From Lujinxingia vulgaris (lineage in GTDB: Bacteria; Myxococcota_A; Bradymonadia; Bradymonadales; Bradymonadaceae), in contig NZ_VOSL01000011.1 of the NCBI RefSeq assembly GCF_007997005.1, positions 1-64,000 of the forward strand: a stretch of DNA of 64,000 bases, written 5' to 3'. A program made the translations under genes and the position numbers. The number at the start of each line of letters is the position of its first letter. Position 1 is the stretch's first letter. Below the pieces are notes generated by a model, which searched no databases, was not told the DNA's origin, and was given only the letters and a program-made list of their open reading frames with translations. Shown here one piece after another: positions 44,401 through 52,582 of the stretch.

Positions 44401-45639
44401 CTCGTCGTCGATATTCTGCGCGAGCTTCACGGCGTTACGGAAGGCCTTGTTCCACTCTTCCGCGGTGACCTGCGCCGCCTCGAACATGAACTCGGGGTAT
44501 TCCGCGTTGAGGTGGTAGGTGATCGGCTGCGGGACGCGCTCGGAGTAGGGCAACTCGTTGCCGTTCTCGTCGAGCATCGTCTGCCAGATGTTCCAGCGGT
44601 TGGCGTAGTAGCGGCGGGTGTCGTCGGCGGTGCCGACAAAACGGTCCCAGGCCACCCGCTCGGTGCGGAAGTAGCCGAAGCGCTGGTGGTAATCGAAGGT
44701 CGCCGGGCCACAGAGCTGCTCCCACTCATAGCCGTACTGCTGAAGCATCCAGCCGCGGACCTGGTCGTTACACTCCACCTCAACTTCGTAGCCGAGGTCC
44801 TGGTCGACGATGGAGGCCACCAGCATCGGATCGCCGTACTCGGATCCGTCGCGGGTCACCTGCATGTTGTCGGTGTACTGCATCGGGATGAAGGTCTCCT
44901 CTTCGGGGACCTTCATAAAGGAGGAGCGCACGCGCACACGACCACCTTCACAGCTGAAGATGGTGTCGTAGCCGTAGGCGCCGTAGCAGGCGTAGATGTC
45001 GGGCTCGTAGGAGTACTCAGCGACGGTATCGATGTAGTCTTCCGAGATGCGAGCGCGATCCTTATCGACCCGGCCGTCATCCTGAGGGACGGTGCGACCG
45101 GCCGGCGCAAAGCGCCCCAGCTGGCTCTGGAAGTTCCAGAAACCGTCGATCATGTTGCGATCCCAGGCCACGCGCATGTAATCGCGCTCGTACCAGGGAC
45201 GGTCGCTCATGTTCTCGACGATCTGGTTGCTGGGCTCACCGGTCGAGGGGTTATAGGCGCGCTGAATGTCGAAGTGCCCCATGATGGGGTAGGCGGCCAC
45301 GACGCCCAGGCGGCGCGACTCTTCTTCGTCAAAGCCTTCCATCAGGCCGTCGGCCAGCTCCACCGTCGAGTGGGCGTAGAGGAAGTTTTCGGTCACCGTC
45401 CAGCGAATTCGCTTGAGCGAGCCTTCCTGCGCCGCGAAGATGACCGAGCCCTGCATGTCGGTGTCGGTCACCACCTGACGCATGTACCACTCGTCATCAT
45501 TTTCAAAGAGAGCCTTCTCCACGACATTGGGCTGAACGCGGTTGATGTCGCCGACTTGCTCGACACACCCTACCGCGCTGCTCAGCGCCACTGCCACTAC
45601 GGCCCCGGCCATCGCTTGCCAGGTCGTTGCTAATCTCAT
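41452..45639 (-). CDS. Very large zinc-dependent metalloprotease lipoprotein (metzincin type)
   Basis: Product of 1395 residues; ATG 45639 follows GGAGG. A lipoprotein signal (MAGAVVAVALSSAVGC) places it on a membrane. The long N-terminal half is rich in Tyr, Trp, Asn and Asp. The zinc motif is HEIGHTVGLRHN at residues 785-796: H785, H789 and H795 as ligands and E786 as base, the HExxHxxGxxH pattern of metzincins. About 60 residues upstream of it is the segment RAADYFKGKSRADIIEYFMNKMFIGTQLHE-like in character. The downstream DYASQAEYQLASVMDYTGD offers SVMDY, a candidate Met-turn. Size and layout match myxobacterial zinc-dependent metalloprotease lipoproteins. Substrate unknown. It is single-gene. 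Confidence 0.9.
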   Translation of the reverse strand: MRLATTWQAMAGAVVAVALSSAVGCVEQVGDINRVQPNVVEKALFENDDEWYMRQVVTDTDMQGSVIFAAQEGSLKRIRWTVTENFLYAHSTVELADGLMEGFDEEESRRLGVVAAYPIMGHFDIQRAYNPSTGEPSNQIVENMSDRPWYERDYMRVAWDRNMIDGFWNFQSQLGRFAPAGRTVPQDDGRVDKDRARISEDYIDTVAEYSYEPDIYACYGAYGYDTIFSCEGGRVRVRSSFMKVPEEETFIPMQYTDNMQVTRDGSEYGDPMLVASIVDQDLGYEVEVECNDQVRGWMLQQYGYEWEQLCGPATFDYHQRFGYFRTERVAWDRFVGTADDTRRYYANRWNIWQTMLDENGNELPYSERVPQPITYHLNAEYPEFMFEAAQVTAEEWNKAFRNAVKLAQNIDDEQLDTVLMDEYGHTKMYRIVENSCHPGPLVQWRNTHGVGQAADRTSPSEIFREFVGNPSSDEALEAALWGLSNESRVQLCAELEYATETRDIEDERFTYERIGDLRYSFFNWVETDVPWAGYGPSAADPLTGQIISGNANFAGGYIRKSATYAADLMQYFNGELSDTDIMYGTQIRRDLFHDSDTASRRFNLTPEAKEEMARRSGVNPSQTSKVGLHERPEVNELHDFILAHGKDRIQREADIVSMASEKLDAQDERMVEFLQSPTVKNFLMRDVETAMAIEATARERFGPSFNDEQLHQAYLDVHTPRHTFARVEQRDRMLAERSIMTYDSLTRSAEMLVTYRGAADYFKGKSRADIIEYFMNKMFIGTQLHEIGHTVGLRHNFSASTDALNFHDEYWHIEQAVVDGTITREQAYSLQGELAEQIIGKEVDYASQAEYQLASVMDYTGDLTGRFQGLGKYDYAAIAFAYAEVVETWDDSVQLPNQLEQDSWLSDYKQMPRILAGAPATGNIDPAVYAQGIDILINGRSYMPISEAKERRRQGIQANTRNWANFDLNQGNQPNLDRTVAYEFCSDEFRGGILNCSIWDFGANQREIVNHSFDTYRALQTFWRYRRHHISRGYENYSNYINRVYSTFQMAQEPFRYYGLYRFYNLGDYTDDLLTASIDTFNFYNEVMAMAEPGRFCKYEPANSRLDEGWYFDLNNTYLPAEYHADYGECDDYIDIPKGIGNHYNFGFTDEYDYRIDRVGTYIDKMVASQSIFDINANFAQSTFFTDFRATNLSFWTVFKGEMLSMLEGVLLGDYTEYGGVIDNGQYDDPRPISAASFGLGLSNPQEGMPRIFTPQSINHEFNMMVGGLIYNSTWEDRYVDFTHYLKIGVTNGQNQPFGPDIEVKQFIHPMTGQIYQSADVEGRSISGRMIDRANDLLAEYHFGQELLADAEPGTPAYEDAREYAEIREEQLNNVVAKMDMSRFVFDALGASVQR

Positions 45640-46106
45640 TGCCGTCCTCCGTCAGATCTCGGTGAGACACCGAACCAAACTGTCAGTTTCTGTTATCAAG
45701 CGTTCACCTGCTAACACTGACAGATTCTTATTCAATAACCGTGCCGACCTTCGAGATCGGCGCCGTTAAGGTAGTGGACTAAAACACAAAATGGGGGGCC
45801 TGCTGTCAAGGCGAAATCCCGAGAGAGGGCCATAAAGTGCTGAATTCTCGCGCTCCGGCAGCGTTTATGGAGAGCGGACCCCGACGCGCTCATCGGCGCC
45901 GGACAGCCAGCGTGATCGCCACCGGAGCCCACCGGCCCGAAGGTGGCGTTAGAATCCTGACGGCGCCCTCTCGGGGTTGAGAGCGCGCGATTTGCGCTTA
46001 AAGTTCCACGCTTGCTTAGGCATGGCATTTCGATTAGAGCCATCGCCGGGCGCGTAACGAATTGTTTGGATAGTACGCGCACACCACTTTCAAGGAGAGG
46101 CCACTT
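45640..46106. other. 467-bp divergent intergenic region between the metalloprotease and RlpA-like genes
   Basis: It holds the metalloprotease ribosome site (GGAGG next to 45639) and the AAGGAGAGG site before 46107. An 8-bp inverted repeat, CTGTCAGT near 45681 and ACTGACAG near 45717, lies close upstream of the metalloprotease start and could be an operator. The first ~150 bases are clearly less GC-rich than the coding parts. A small hairpin with CTCTC/GAGAG arms lies near 45970. I see no RNA gene or small ORF with supported start. Confidence 0.35.
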
Positions 46107-46595
46107 ATGTCTCTTATGAACTGGGTCGTACTTATCGCGATGTATTCGCAGCTGGCCGTCGGCGGGGAGTCGATTGAGCTGAGCGCCGTGGAGCTTCCGC
46201 CTGTGCAGCAGGCCGGGCTCGCATCCTGGTATGGCGATGGCGCCTGGCATGGCGACATCACCGCCAATGGCGAGGCCTTTGACCCGATGCAGTTTACCTG
46301 TGCCCACCGCTCGCTGCCTTTTGATACGATGGTGCTGATTGAGAACCGCGCCAACCGACGGCGCGTCTGGTGCCGTATCAACGATCGCGGCCCGTACGGC
46401 TACGTCAACGACGAGGGGGAGTGGGACTTTGTTGTCTCCAGCTCTCCTGATAAAAACTGGCGGGGGATTCTGGACATGTCGATCGCCACGGCGCGCGCGC
46501 TGGGCACGACGGAGGTGGGGTTGCAGAACGTCTATCTGCGCTACTGGACGCGTAACAGCCCGCCCAACTTCCACCTCGCTGCGCTCAACCCCTGA
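46107..46595 (+). CDS. RlpA-like double-psi beta-barrel protein
   Basis: Product of 162 residues with AAGGAGAGG before ATG 46107. The N-terminus (MSLMNWVVLIAMYSQLAVGG) looks like a short signal sequence or membrane anchor. The rest is one RlpA-type domain: GLASWYGDGAWHGDITANGEAFDPMQFTCAHRSLPFDTMVLIENRANRRRVWCRINDRGPYG, then DMSIATARALG. In RlpA these include the catalytic Asp in the INDRGP motif. RlpA proteins are septal lytic transglycosylases acting on naked glycan strands, or structural relatives. There is no SPOR domain, so septal targeting is not shown. Two lipoprotein/zinc-ribbon genes follow in the same direction. Confidence 0.85.
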   Translation: MSLMNWVVLIAMYSQLAVGGESIELSAVELPPVQQAGLASWYGDGAWHGDITANGEAFDPMQFTCAHRSLPFDTMVLIENRANRRRVWCRINDRGPYGYVNDEGEWDFVVSSSPDKNWRGILDMSIATARALGTTEVGLQNVYLRYWTRNSPPNFHLAALNP

Positions 46596-46632
46596 GCCCG
46601 GCGGCTGCTCTCTCTCGCTCCCCTTCTGCGCT

Positions 46633-47610
46633 ATGAACCAAACTCCACGACGACGACGACCGCTGGCGGCGCTGGCATGCTGTGCGGCGCTCTGGCTCTC
46701 CAGCGGCTGCGCGATGACGCGTCAGGCGCTCCAACCCATGGTCTGCGACGCGCCCGAGGTCAGCTCACAGATGCGCGCTCAGATCATCGCCGAGCACGAG
46801 CTTAATCAGGCGCTGACCCAGGCTCAGCTCGACGCCAACGAGTTCTGGGCGATGGCGCAAAGCGAGGATGTCCCCGCGGAAGGCGAAGAGCTTATCGAGG
46901 AGGAGGTCGCTGCCAGCGCACAGACGCGCCGGCTCCAGCGAGAGGTGGTCGAGGAGGACGAGGAGGTTGCTCAGCCCACGCGCGATCCTCTTGAGCCGGT
47001 CGATCCATTCGTGGCCGATGCGCAGGCGGTCTTTGAGAGTGACGCGGATCGCGAGGTCTTTGCCGCGGCGCATGGTGTCACGCCGGAGGAGGGGGCGCTG
47101 GCCTTCGTGGGTCCTTTTATGCGTTATCAGGATGGCGCGGCGGCGGTCTACACACCCGGCCAGAGCTTGAACTTCTACACCAACGGGCAGCTGCATGCGC
47201 AGCTCGACCTGAGTCACACCGCGACCGACGGCGTAAGCTGGGAGGGAATCACCGAGCATCAGCCCGGCGCGCTCCGGGTCGTGCGTGACGGCACCCTGCA
47301 GGTGCTCATTCCTTACGCGGTGGATCGCGGTGAGGAAGGCGCGCGTGACTACTATGTGGGCATCTACAAGGTGATCGGCAACTTCGTCGGACGCATCTTT
47401 GAGCGCCGCATCGCACACCGTCCGGCTGCGGATGCCGAGGTGCAGGTGCTCGGCGCGATCACATTTATGCGCGGGGCATCGCACCGGGCGATTGGCTGGA
47501 CGCCGCTGGGTGAAGAAGGCGGTGAGCCCGAAGTGCTGCGCTGGAACAACTGGGAAGGGGTCTTCCGGGTTCCCGGCCCCCCGCCCACGGCGCCGAAGCC
47601 GCGCTCCTGA
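46633..47610 (+). CDS. Lipoprotein of unknown function
   Basis: Product of 325 residues from ATG 46633 (MNQTPRRRRPLAALACCAALWLSSGC), a clear lipoprotein signal with Cys at the lipobox SSGC; the longer frame from 46339 is a shadow of the RlpA-like gene. Residues 50-150 are acidic and helical (QIIAEHELNQALTQAQLDANEFWAMAQ; EEVAASAQTRRLQREVVEEDEEV). The C-terminal ~170 residues are mixed alpha/beta with WEGITEHQPGALRVVRDGTLQVLIPYAVDRG and VLRWNNWEGVFRVPGPPP. No known domain is recognised. It lies 37 bp after the RlpA-like gene and probably shares its transcript. Confidence 0.78.
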   Translation: MNQTPRRRRPLAALACCAALWLSSGCAMTRQALQPMVCDAPEVSSQMRAQIIAEHELNQALTQAQLDANEFWAMAQSEDVPAEGEELIEEEVAASAQTRRLQREVVEEDEEVAQPTRDPLEPVDPFVADAQAVFESDADREVFAAAHGVTPEEGALAFVGPFMRYQDGAAAVYTPGQSLNFYTNGQLHAQLDLSHTATDGVSWEGITEHQPGALRVVRDGTLQVLIPYAVDRGEEGARDYYVGIYKVIGNFVGRIFERRIAHRPAADAEVQVLGAITFMRGASHRAIGWTPLGEEGGEPEVLRWNNWEGVFRVPGPPPTAPKPRS

Positions 47611-47717
47611 GTCCGTGAAAAAACGACAGCTCGCTTGCCCGGGACGCTAAGCGTGCGCTAACTTTGTGTCGAGCTTATTCTTTTCTGCATGCAGCGACGC
47701 GAGAACCGGAGGCCAGG

Positions 47718-47966
47718 GTGGTATTCAACGTCCGATGTTTTAAATGTGGTGCGCACGATGTTCGTCTGGTTCTCGGCGGTCGTGCCATCATCCACGCGCG
47801 TTGCCACAGCTGCGACACCAACCTCCTGGCCGAGGTGATGGCGCTCGAAGAAGAGGCGATGCGTACGCGCAGCTCCCATCGAGAGCGGCAGATCACGTCG
47901 ACCTCCTTGCGTGCGCTGGGTGCCGAAGAGACCGACGTCCCTGATACGGCGAGCAGCGCCGGCTAG
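47718..47966 (+). CDS. Small zinc-ribbon protein
   Basis: Product of 82 residues from GTG 47718 with GGAGGCCAGG directly upstream; an in-frame ATG at 47664 lacks a ribosome site. Two CxxC-type knuckles, CFKCG and CHSC, about 26 residues apart, form a zinc ribbon (VFNVRCFKCGAHDVRLVLGGRAIIHARCHSCDTNLL). The last 40 residues are a Glu/Arg/Ser/Thr-rich tail. A role as nucleic-acid or protein adaptor is possible; no function is assigned. It lies 107 bp after the lipoprotein gene and ends before an intrinsic terminator. Confidence 0.7.
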   Translation: MVFNVRCFKCGAHDVRLVLGGRAIIHARCHSCDTNLLAEVMALEEEAMRTRSSHRERQITSTSLRALGAEETDVPDTASSAG

Positions 47967-48018
47967 GGCACGCCCCCCGAGAACCATGACGGGCTGTTGT
48001 AAGATTGAAGATCGAGAT

Positions 48019-48052
48019 CGCCTGAACGCACCCGCGCGTTCAGGCGTTTTTT
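48019..48052 (+). terminator. Intrinsic terminator overlapping the end of the opposing Clp gene
   Basis: Stem CGCCTGAACGC/GCGTTCAGGCG (11 bp), loop ACCCGC, then TTTTTT. The right arm includes the TGA stop (48040-48042, minus strand) of the Clp-like gene, so its last codons are part of the terminator. Confidence 0.88.
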
Positions 48053-50784
48053 ATGGTCGGCGTCGCCCTGCCCTGCCGGGCGTCCCAGCTCAGCGTGACG
48101 TCGCTCTGCGTATGGCCGCCCAGCAAGAGCTCGGTCAGCGGTCGGTAAACCACCTCATCGACCAGCGCTTCAATCGCGCGGGCGTTTCCAATCGCGCTGA
48201 CCCGCCGCTCCAGCACTTCATGCAGCGACGCGTCGAGGTCCACGCGAAGTCCATACTCGCGCTCCGCGTGGGCGCAGAGCTGGTCGAGCAGGCGCTTGAG
48301 CAGCTGGCGAGCGCCGGCGGCCCCATCGCCTGAAAGCTCTCGGAAGGGTACCAGCGCGTCCACGCGCGCCTCAACGCGCGCGGCAAGCTCCGCATCCACA
48401 CCGTCGAGCTGGCCGGCCTGACGCGCGCCAAACCCGATCGGCTGCGAGGCCACGGGCTGCGCGCAGAAGCTGAGCACAAAGATGGCGTTCGTCGCGTCGG
48501 CGCTGTGGCCACGGGTGTCGACGAGCTCACCCTCTTCCATCATGCGCAGGAGGCGGTCCTGGATGCGGGGGTGCGCCTTGTCGAAGTCATCGAGGAGCAC
48601 CACGCTACTGGGCCTGCGGCGAAGCGGTGTCACCAGCATATCGGCGTCTTCGTAGCCGACGTAGCCCGGCGGCGAGCCAATAAGACGGCTCAGGGCGTGG
48701 GCTTCCTGGAAGTCGCTGAGATCGACGCGCAGGAAGGCGCGTTCGTCGCCGAAGATCTCGCGGGCCATCGCGCGGGCCGCGGTCGCTTTGCCAACCCCCG
48801 ACGGTCCGACAAAAGCCAGCGTCGCCAGGGGCCGGCGCCGGTCTCCGTGTTTGAGGCGGCTGACCACGAGCGCGCGCGCGATCATCGAAACAGCGCCCTC
48901 CTGGCCCACAATGGCCTCGGCGAGACGCTCTTCCAGACCGACCCACCAGGAGACTTCCCCGCGCAAAAGCCGCTCGGTGGGCACGCCGGTCTTCACGTGG
49001 ATCTGTTCGGCGACCGCGCGTCGATCCACCACGGCGGCACCCTCATCGACCTTCTCGCCATGGCGAGCGCCGGCGATGGCGGCGTCCATCAACACCTTCT
49101 TGGCTTTGTCCGGCAGCCGCTGCTCCGGGATGTAGCGGGTCGAGAGCTCGATGGCGGCGTCCACCGCCTCCTCGGCGATGGTGACCTGGTAGTCTTCCTG
49201 AAGGTGGGGGACCAGCGCGTTGAGGATATGGCGCACCATCGGGGCATCCGGCTCGGCGACCTCCACCCTCTCAAAGCGGCGCTTGAGCGCGGGGTCTTGC
49301 TCAAACCAGCGGCGGTACTCCTCTTCGGTGGTCGCCCCGACTACCGCGATGGTGCCGCTGGCCAGCGCGCTCTTAAAGTGATTGGGCACCTCCGCCGGAG
49401 TGTTGCTGCCGGAGCGCGGCGCAAAGACGGCGTGCGCCTCATCGATGAAGAGGATCACGTCTCGGCTGGCTTCTTCGAGCAGCGTGGTAATTCGCGCTTC
49501 GAGATCACCGCGGTAGCTCGTACCGCTCATCAGACTCGCGCCGTTGAGCTCAATGACCCGGTGGCCGGCAAGACGATTCGGCGCCTGGCCGCTTGCGATC
49601 GCCTGAGCGAGCGCTGTGGCCAGGGCGGTCTTACCGACACCGGCCTCCCCGGTGAGCAAGGGGTTTCGCTGTTCGAGGCGCATCAAGACGTTGAAGACGC
49701 GCTCAAGCTCCACCTCTCGACCCACGATCTCGGGAAGCCGGCCTTCGACGGCCTCGCGGGTGAGATCGCGACCGAGCATATCGAGGGTGGGTGACGAGGG
49801 GCGTCGCGCCGCAAAGCGCACCGCCGCCTCAACCGGCTCGGCCCCGGCCAGCACCCGGGGCTCGCCAAGCGCCTGACGGATATCGTGCTCCAGCCCCAGC
49901 GCCTGGACCAGCTCGAGCGAGGAGCCTCCGTCGGCCAGAAACGCCACCACGAGGTCGTGTTCACTCACGCTTCCGCCAGCCTCACTGCGCGCGATCTGCA
50001 ACATGCGGATCATGCGTGGCGTCAGGGTTTTGCGGCCGATTAAGAAGTCGGGCAACGCATCGGGCTTGGTGCCGATCAGGCGCAACAGCTCGTCGCGCAG
50101 GCGCGAAGGCTCGAGCCCTCTGGCCATCGCCGAGCGCCAGAGCACCGAATCTCGTACCGACGCCAGCATGGCGATGAGGTGGGGCGTGCCCAGGAAGGAG
50201 CTTCCGTGGGAGGCGGCGATCTTCATCGCGCCCTCCAGCATGCCTCGGGACGCCCCGTCGAAGAGGTTTAAACGCAGCATGCCGCGATCGTCGAAGAGCT
50301 CATCGCCCTTGCCCTCGCCAAGGCGTCGGATGGCCCAGCGGATGGAGGCGGACTCCACCGCCTCGGCGCGCCAGGTGACCGCGCGCGAGAGGTCAGCCAC
50401 CGCGATGGCGGCACCGCCACGCCCCAGCGCAAGCTCCCAGGCTTCTTCGAGGATGCGGGTGAAGCCGCGCGAGAAACACGAGCGCTCCATACGCGCCTGA
50501 CCGGCGGCGTCTTCGTCGAGCTCTCGCGCCAGGACGTGGAGACGCGGGAGCACGTCGGCATAACTCAACGCGGCATCGGCGCCGGAAGCCACCGCCCGGG
50601 CCAGATCCATGTCTCCAGCTTCGATCAGCACAAGGAGCAGATCGATCGGAAGAAACATCCGCCGGCCGATCGCCTCGAGGTGGGCGAGCAGCGCGGCAAA
50701 GATCTCGGTGGCCTCGGGCGTGAAGCGCTCCATGCGGAGCTGACCGTCAGCGCTAAAGAGCGGCTCTTTGTAGAGGGTCTTCAT
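48040..50784 (-). CDS. Divergent two-ring Clp/Hsp100 AAA+ ATPase
   Basis: Product of 914 residues. The first ~330 residues hold two Clp-N-like helical regions (MERFTPEATEIFAALLAHLEAIGRRMFLPIDLLLVLIEAG; LFDGASRGMLEGAMKIAASHGSSFLGTPHLIAML). Ring D1: Walker A GEAGVGKTA, pore loop SGTSYRGDLEARI, Walker B VILFIDEAHAVF, VGATTEEEYRRW. No ClpB-type coiled-coil middle domain follows; D1 joins D2 directly (VKTGVPTERLL). Ring D2 has GPSGVGKAT, where the Thr/Ser after GK is Ala, a pore loop PPGYVGYED, and Walker B VVLLDDFDKAHP, with DD for DE. So D2 may be a weak or dead ATPase. Possible role: remodelling of specific complexes rather than general disaggregation. There is no clear ClpP-binding loop. Confidence 0.88.
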   Translation of the reverse strand: MKTLYKEPLFSADGQLRMERFTPEATEIFAALLAHLEAIGRRMFLPIDLLLVLIEAGDMDLARAVASGADAALSYADVLPRLHVLARELDEDAAGQARMERSCFSRGFTRILEEAWELALGRGGAAIAVADLSRAVTWRAEAVESASIRWAIRRLGEGKGDELFDDRGMLRLNLFDGASRGMLEGAMKIAASHGSSFLGTPHLIAMLASVRDSVLWRSAMARGLEPSRLRDELLRLIGTKPDALPDFLIGRKTLTPRMIRMLQIARSEAGGSVSEHDLVVAFLADGGSSLELVQALGLEHDIRQALGEPRVLAGAEPVEAAVRFAARRPSSPTLDMLGRDLTREAVEGRLPEIVGREVELERVFNVLMRLEQRNPLLTGEAGVGKTALATALAQAIASGQAPNRLAGHRVIELNGASLMSGTSYRGDLEARITTLLEEASRDVILFIDEAHAVFAPRSGSNTPAEVPNHFKSALASGTIAVVGATTEEEYRRWFEQDPALKRRFERVEVAEPDAPMVRHILNALVPHLQEDYQVTIAEEAVDAAIELSTRYIPEQRLPDKAKKVLMDAAIAGARHGEKVDEGAAVVDRRAVAEQIHVKTGVPTERLLRGEVSWWVGLEERLAEAIVGQEGAVSMIARALVVSRLKHGDRRRPLATLAFVGPSGVGKATAARAMAREIFGDERAFLRVDLSDFQEAHALSRLIGSPPGYVGYEDADMLVTPLRRRPSSVVLLDDFDKAHPRIQDRLLRMMEEGELVDTRGHSADATNAIFVLSFCAQPVASQPIGFGARQAGQLDGVDAELAARVEARVDALVPFRELSGDGAAGARQLLKRLLDQLCAHAEREYGLRVDLDASLHEVLERRVSAIGNARAIEALVDEVVYRPLTELLLGGHTQSDVTLSWDARQGRATPTIKNA

Positions 50785-50837
50785 CGGGCGGGGATCCTGG
50801 CCGGTTGTCGCCAGCGTCGAAGTCTTCCGCCCTGAGC

Positions 50838-51599
50838 TTAGCCGATCGCCTCGGCGTTGCGAAAGGAAATGTCGTCGGCGCTCTGCTCCTGGCGTCGGGC
50901 CACGGCCACCAGGAAGCCGCCATAGCGGCTCAGGGGGCTGTCGCGCGCCACAAACTCAAGTTTGCGTAGCGCCGAGCCGAGCACGGGAAGTTTGTGCACA
51001 AACGCCGCCGGGGTGAACACGCGCACCCCGGCCCATTCCATCAAATCGACGCCTTCGGGCAGGTAGGAGGTCACCGTCTCGGGGTCGTCCCAGCGTGTGT
51101 ACACAGCCGACTCGCGGGTGGCCTCCGAGATCTTCTGCGGCCCGCCCAGGGTCTTCGCCAGGTAGCGGATGCTGCGTGGGTTGTAGAACTCCAGCAGCAT
51201 GACGCCGCCGGGGCGCACCACGCGGGCGGCCTCGGCGACGGCCTTGCGGATGTCCTGGACGTGCGCGAGCACCTTGAAGCTGTAGACGACATCGAAGGAG
51301 GCGTCTTCGAAGGGGAGCTCGGTGGCGCAGCCCTCGCTGACTTCCAGGCCACGCGCGCGGGCCTGCTCGAGCATCCCGGGGCTTAAGTCGATGCCGACGG
51401 CCTTGCGCGCGACCTTCGCCACGCGCTCCAGAATCAGCCCGGTGCCGCACCCGACTTCGAGCACGTCTTTGCCGCGTCCGTAACGGCTGACGAGGTCAAC
51501 TTCCAGATCGTCAATGAGGCGGTGATAACCGTCGTGGCGCTCACGCTCATACCAGGCGGCGAATTCGTCGTAGTAGCTCTGGTTGTCTTTGCGGCCCAT
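50838..51599 (-). CDS. Class I SAM-dependent methyltransferase
   Basis: Product of 253 residues; ATG 51599 follows GGAGACGCC. Motif I is DVLEVGCGTGLIL (SAM-binding glycine loop) near residue 45, followed by the acidic post-I residue in AVGIDLSPGMLEQARARG. Motifs II/III: ELPFEDASFDVVYSFKVLAHVQDIRKAVAEAARVVRPGGVMLLEFYNP. The N-terminus QSYYDEFAAWYERERHDGYHRLIDDLE is the usual Methyltransf_11 lead helix. The substrate cannot be named; UbiE-like small-molecule methylases are closest in pattern. The Clp-like gene follows 53 bp downstream on the same strand. Confidence 0.9.
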   Translation of the reverse strand: MGRKDNQSYYDEFAAWYERERHDGYHRLIDDLEVDLVSRYGRGKDVLEVGCGTGLILERVAKVARKAVGIDLSPGMLEQARARGLEVSEGCATELPFEDASFDVVYSFKVLAHVQDIRKAVAEAARVVRPGGVMLLEFYNPRSIRYLAKTLGGPQKISEATRESAVYTRWDDPETVTSYLPEGVDLMEWAGVRVFTPAAFVHKLPVLGSALRKLEFVARDSPLSRYGGFLVAVARRQEQSADDISFRNAEAIG

Positions 51600-51687
51600 G
51601 GCGTCTCCTGCGCAGCGAGGCGTTAAAAAGTGGCCCTCTTCTTAGTCGCCCACGCCTCGCAACGCAACGTTCAGCGGCACGACCGTC

Positions 51688-52338
51688 TCAGAACTGGTCC
51701 GGCGGCGCCGGCTCCCCGCGCCAGGGGTCATCCTCCGGCTCACCGGGGGCCTGGGGAGGCACATCGTCGAGGGTATCATCAAGGCTCTCATCGGGCAGGT
51801 GAATCTCGAGCATCTGCTCGCGTGCGCTCGAGAGCTCCTCGCGCAGGAGCCACATCTGGTCGAGCTCCCCCTCGGTGGGCAGTTGGGCGGCGGTGCTTCG
51901 GTTTTGATGCCAGCTGCCCAACGCCCGGTTGATCTCGGCGAGCTCGCGATCGTTGATGCGAGCCTGCTCATCACCCAGGTCGAGGAGCAGACGGTCTTCG
52001 TGATGGCGCGCGATGCCCAGATGTCGCCGGGCGATTCGCTCGTGTTCCTCGGCCAACTCCGCGGGCATGGCCACCAGGGCGTCTTGTTGCGCCTGAATCA
52101 GCGCCTCATCGTAGCGTTCGTACTGGAGGTCGAGCTGGGAGTACTGGCTGAGCATCTCGCGATGAAACCCCTCGATTTGCTCCTGACTCAGCGGGCCGAA
52201 CTCCTCATCGATCATCCGGGAGGAGCTGCCCTCTGTGGGCCCGCCACCGGTACCGCCCATCGCGGGCGGGTTGCTCTGACACGCCGCGACAAGAAGCAGC
52301 GCGATCAGCGCAATGCCCCACCTGTATGCCCTCACCAT
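51688..52338 (-). CDS. Helical lipoprotein of unknown function
   Basis: Product of 216 residues; ATG 52338 follows GGGGGACCT. Lipoprotein signal YRWGIALIALLLVAAC with Cys at the lipobox. A Gly/Ser/Pro linker precedes about 130 residues of charged amphipathic helix (LSQEQIEGFHREMLSQYSQLDLQYERYDEALIQAQQDALVAMPAELAEEHERIARRHLGIARHHEDRLLLDL), suggesting a coiled-coil or helical hairpin in the periplasm. The tail is Pro/Glu/Asp-rich. No known domain is recognised. It is divergent from the kinase-STAND gene. Confidence 0.75.
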   Translation of the reverse strand: MVRAYRWGIALIALLLVAACQSNPPAMGGTGGGPTEGSSSRMIDEEFGPLSQEQIEGFHREMLSQYSQLDLQYERYDEALIQAQQDALVAMPAELAEEHERIARRHLGIARHHEDRLLLDLGDEQARINDRELAEINRALGSWHQNRSTAAQLPTEGELDQMWLLREELSSAREQMLEIHLPDESLDDTLDDVPPQAPGEPEDDPWRGEPAPPDQF

Positions 52339-52582
52339 AGGTCCCCCTTCTCTGTCGTTATCACGTCGTGAGCTGGCGGCGCGTCCTCAACGCCTTCGCG
52401 CGGCATCCTCCCAAAGGTACGCACCATCTTCTCGCAGTCTCGCGCCCCCGCGGCCGGCCGCCCTGCCCCCTCGCCTCCCGCCCTTCGTCGGGCCCCGCTT
52501 GATCATGACAACCCGGCCGGGGTGCGCTATCGTCGCCGCCGTCTGATGCCGTCTGGTCACATCCTCTTTTCTCGAGGTCCTC

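Noticed and set aside
41614-45633. A 1339-codon open frame on the plus strand, fully opposite the metalloprotease gene
   Set aside because: It has no signal sequence, no motifs and a Val/Leu/Asp/His-rich composition expected from the reverse of a GC-rich gene. The minus-strand frame has a lipobox, a zinc motif and a ribosome site.
51630-51932. Plus-strand open frame of 100 codons over the end of the lipoprotein gene
   Set aside because: No ribosome site, Arg/Pro/Ala-rich shadow composition.
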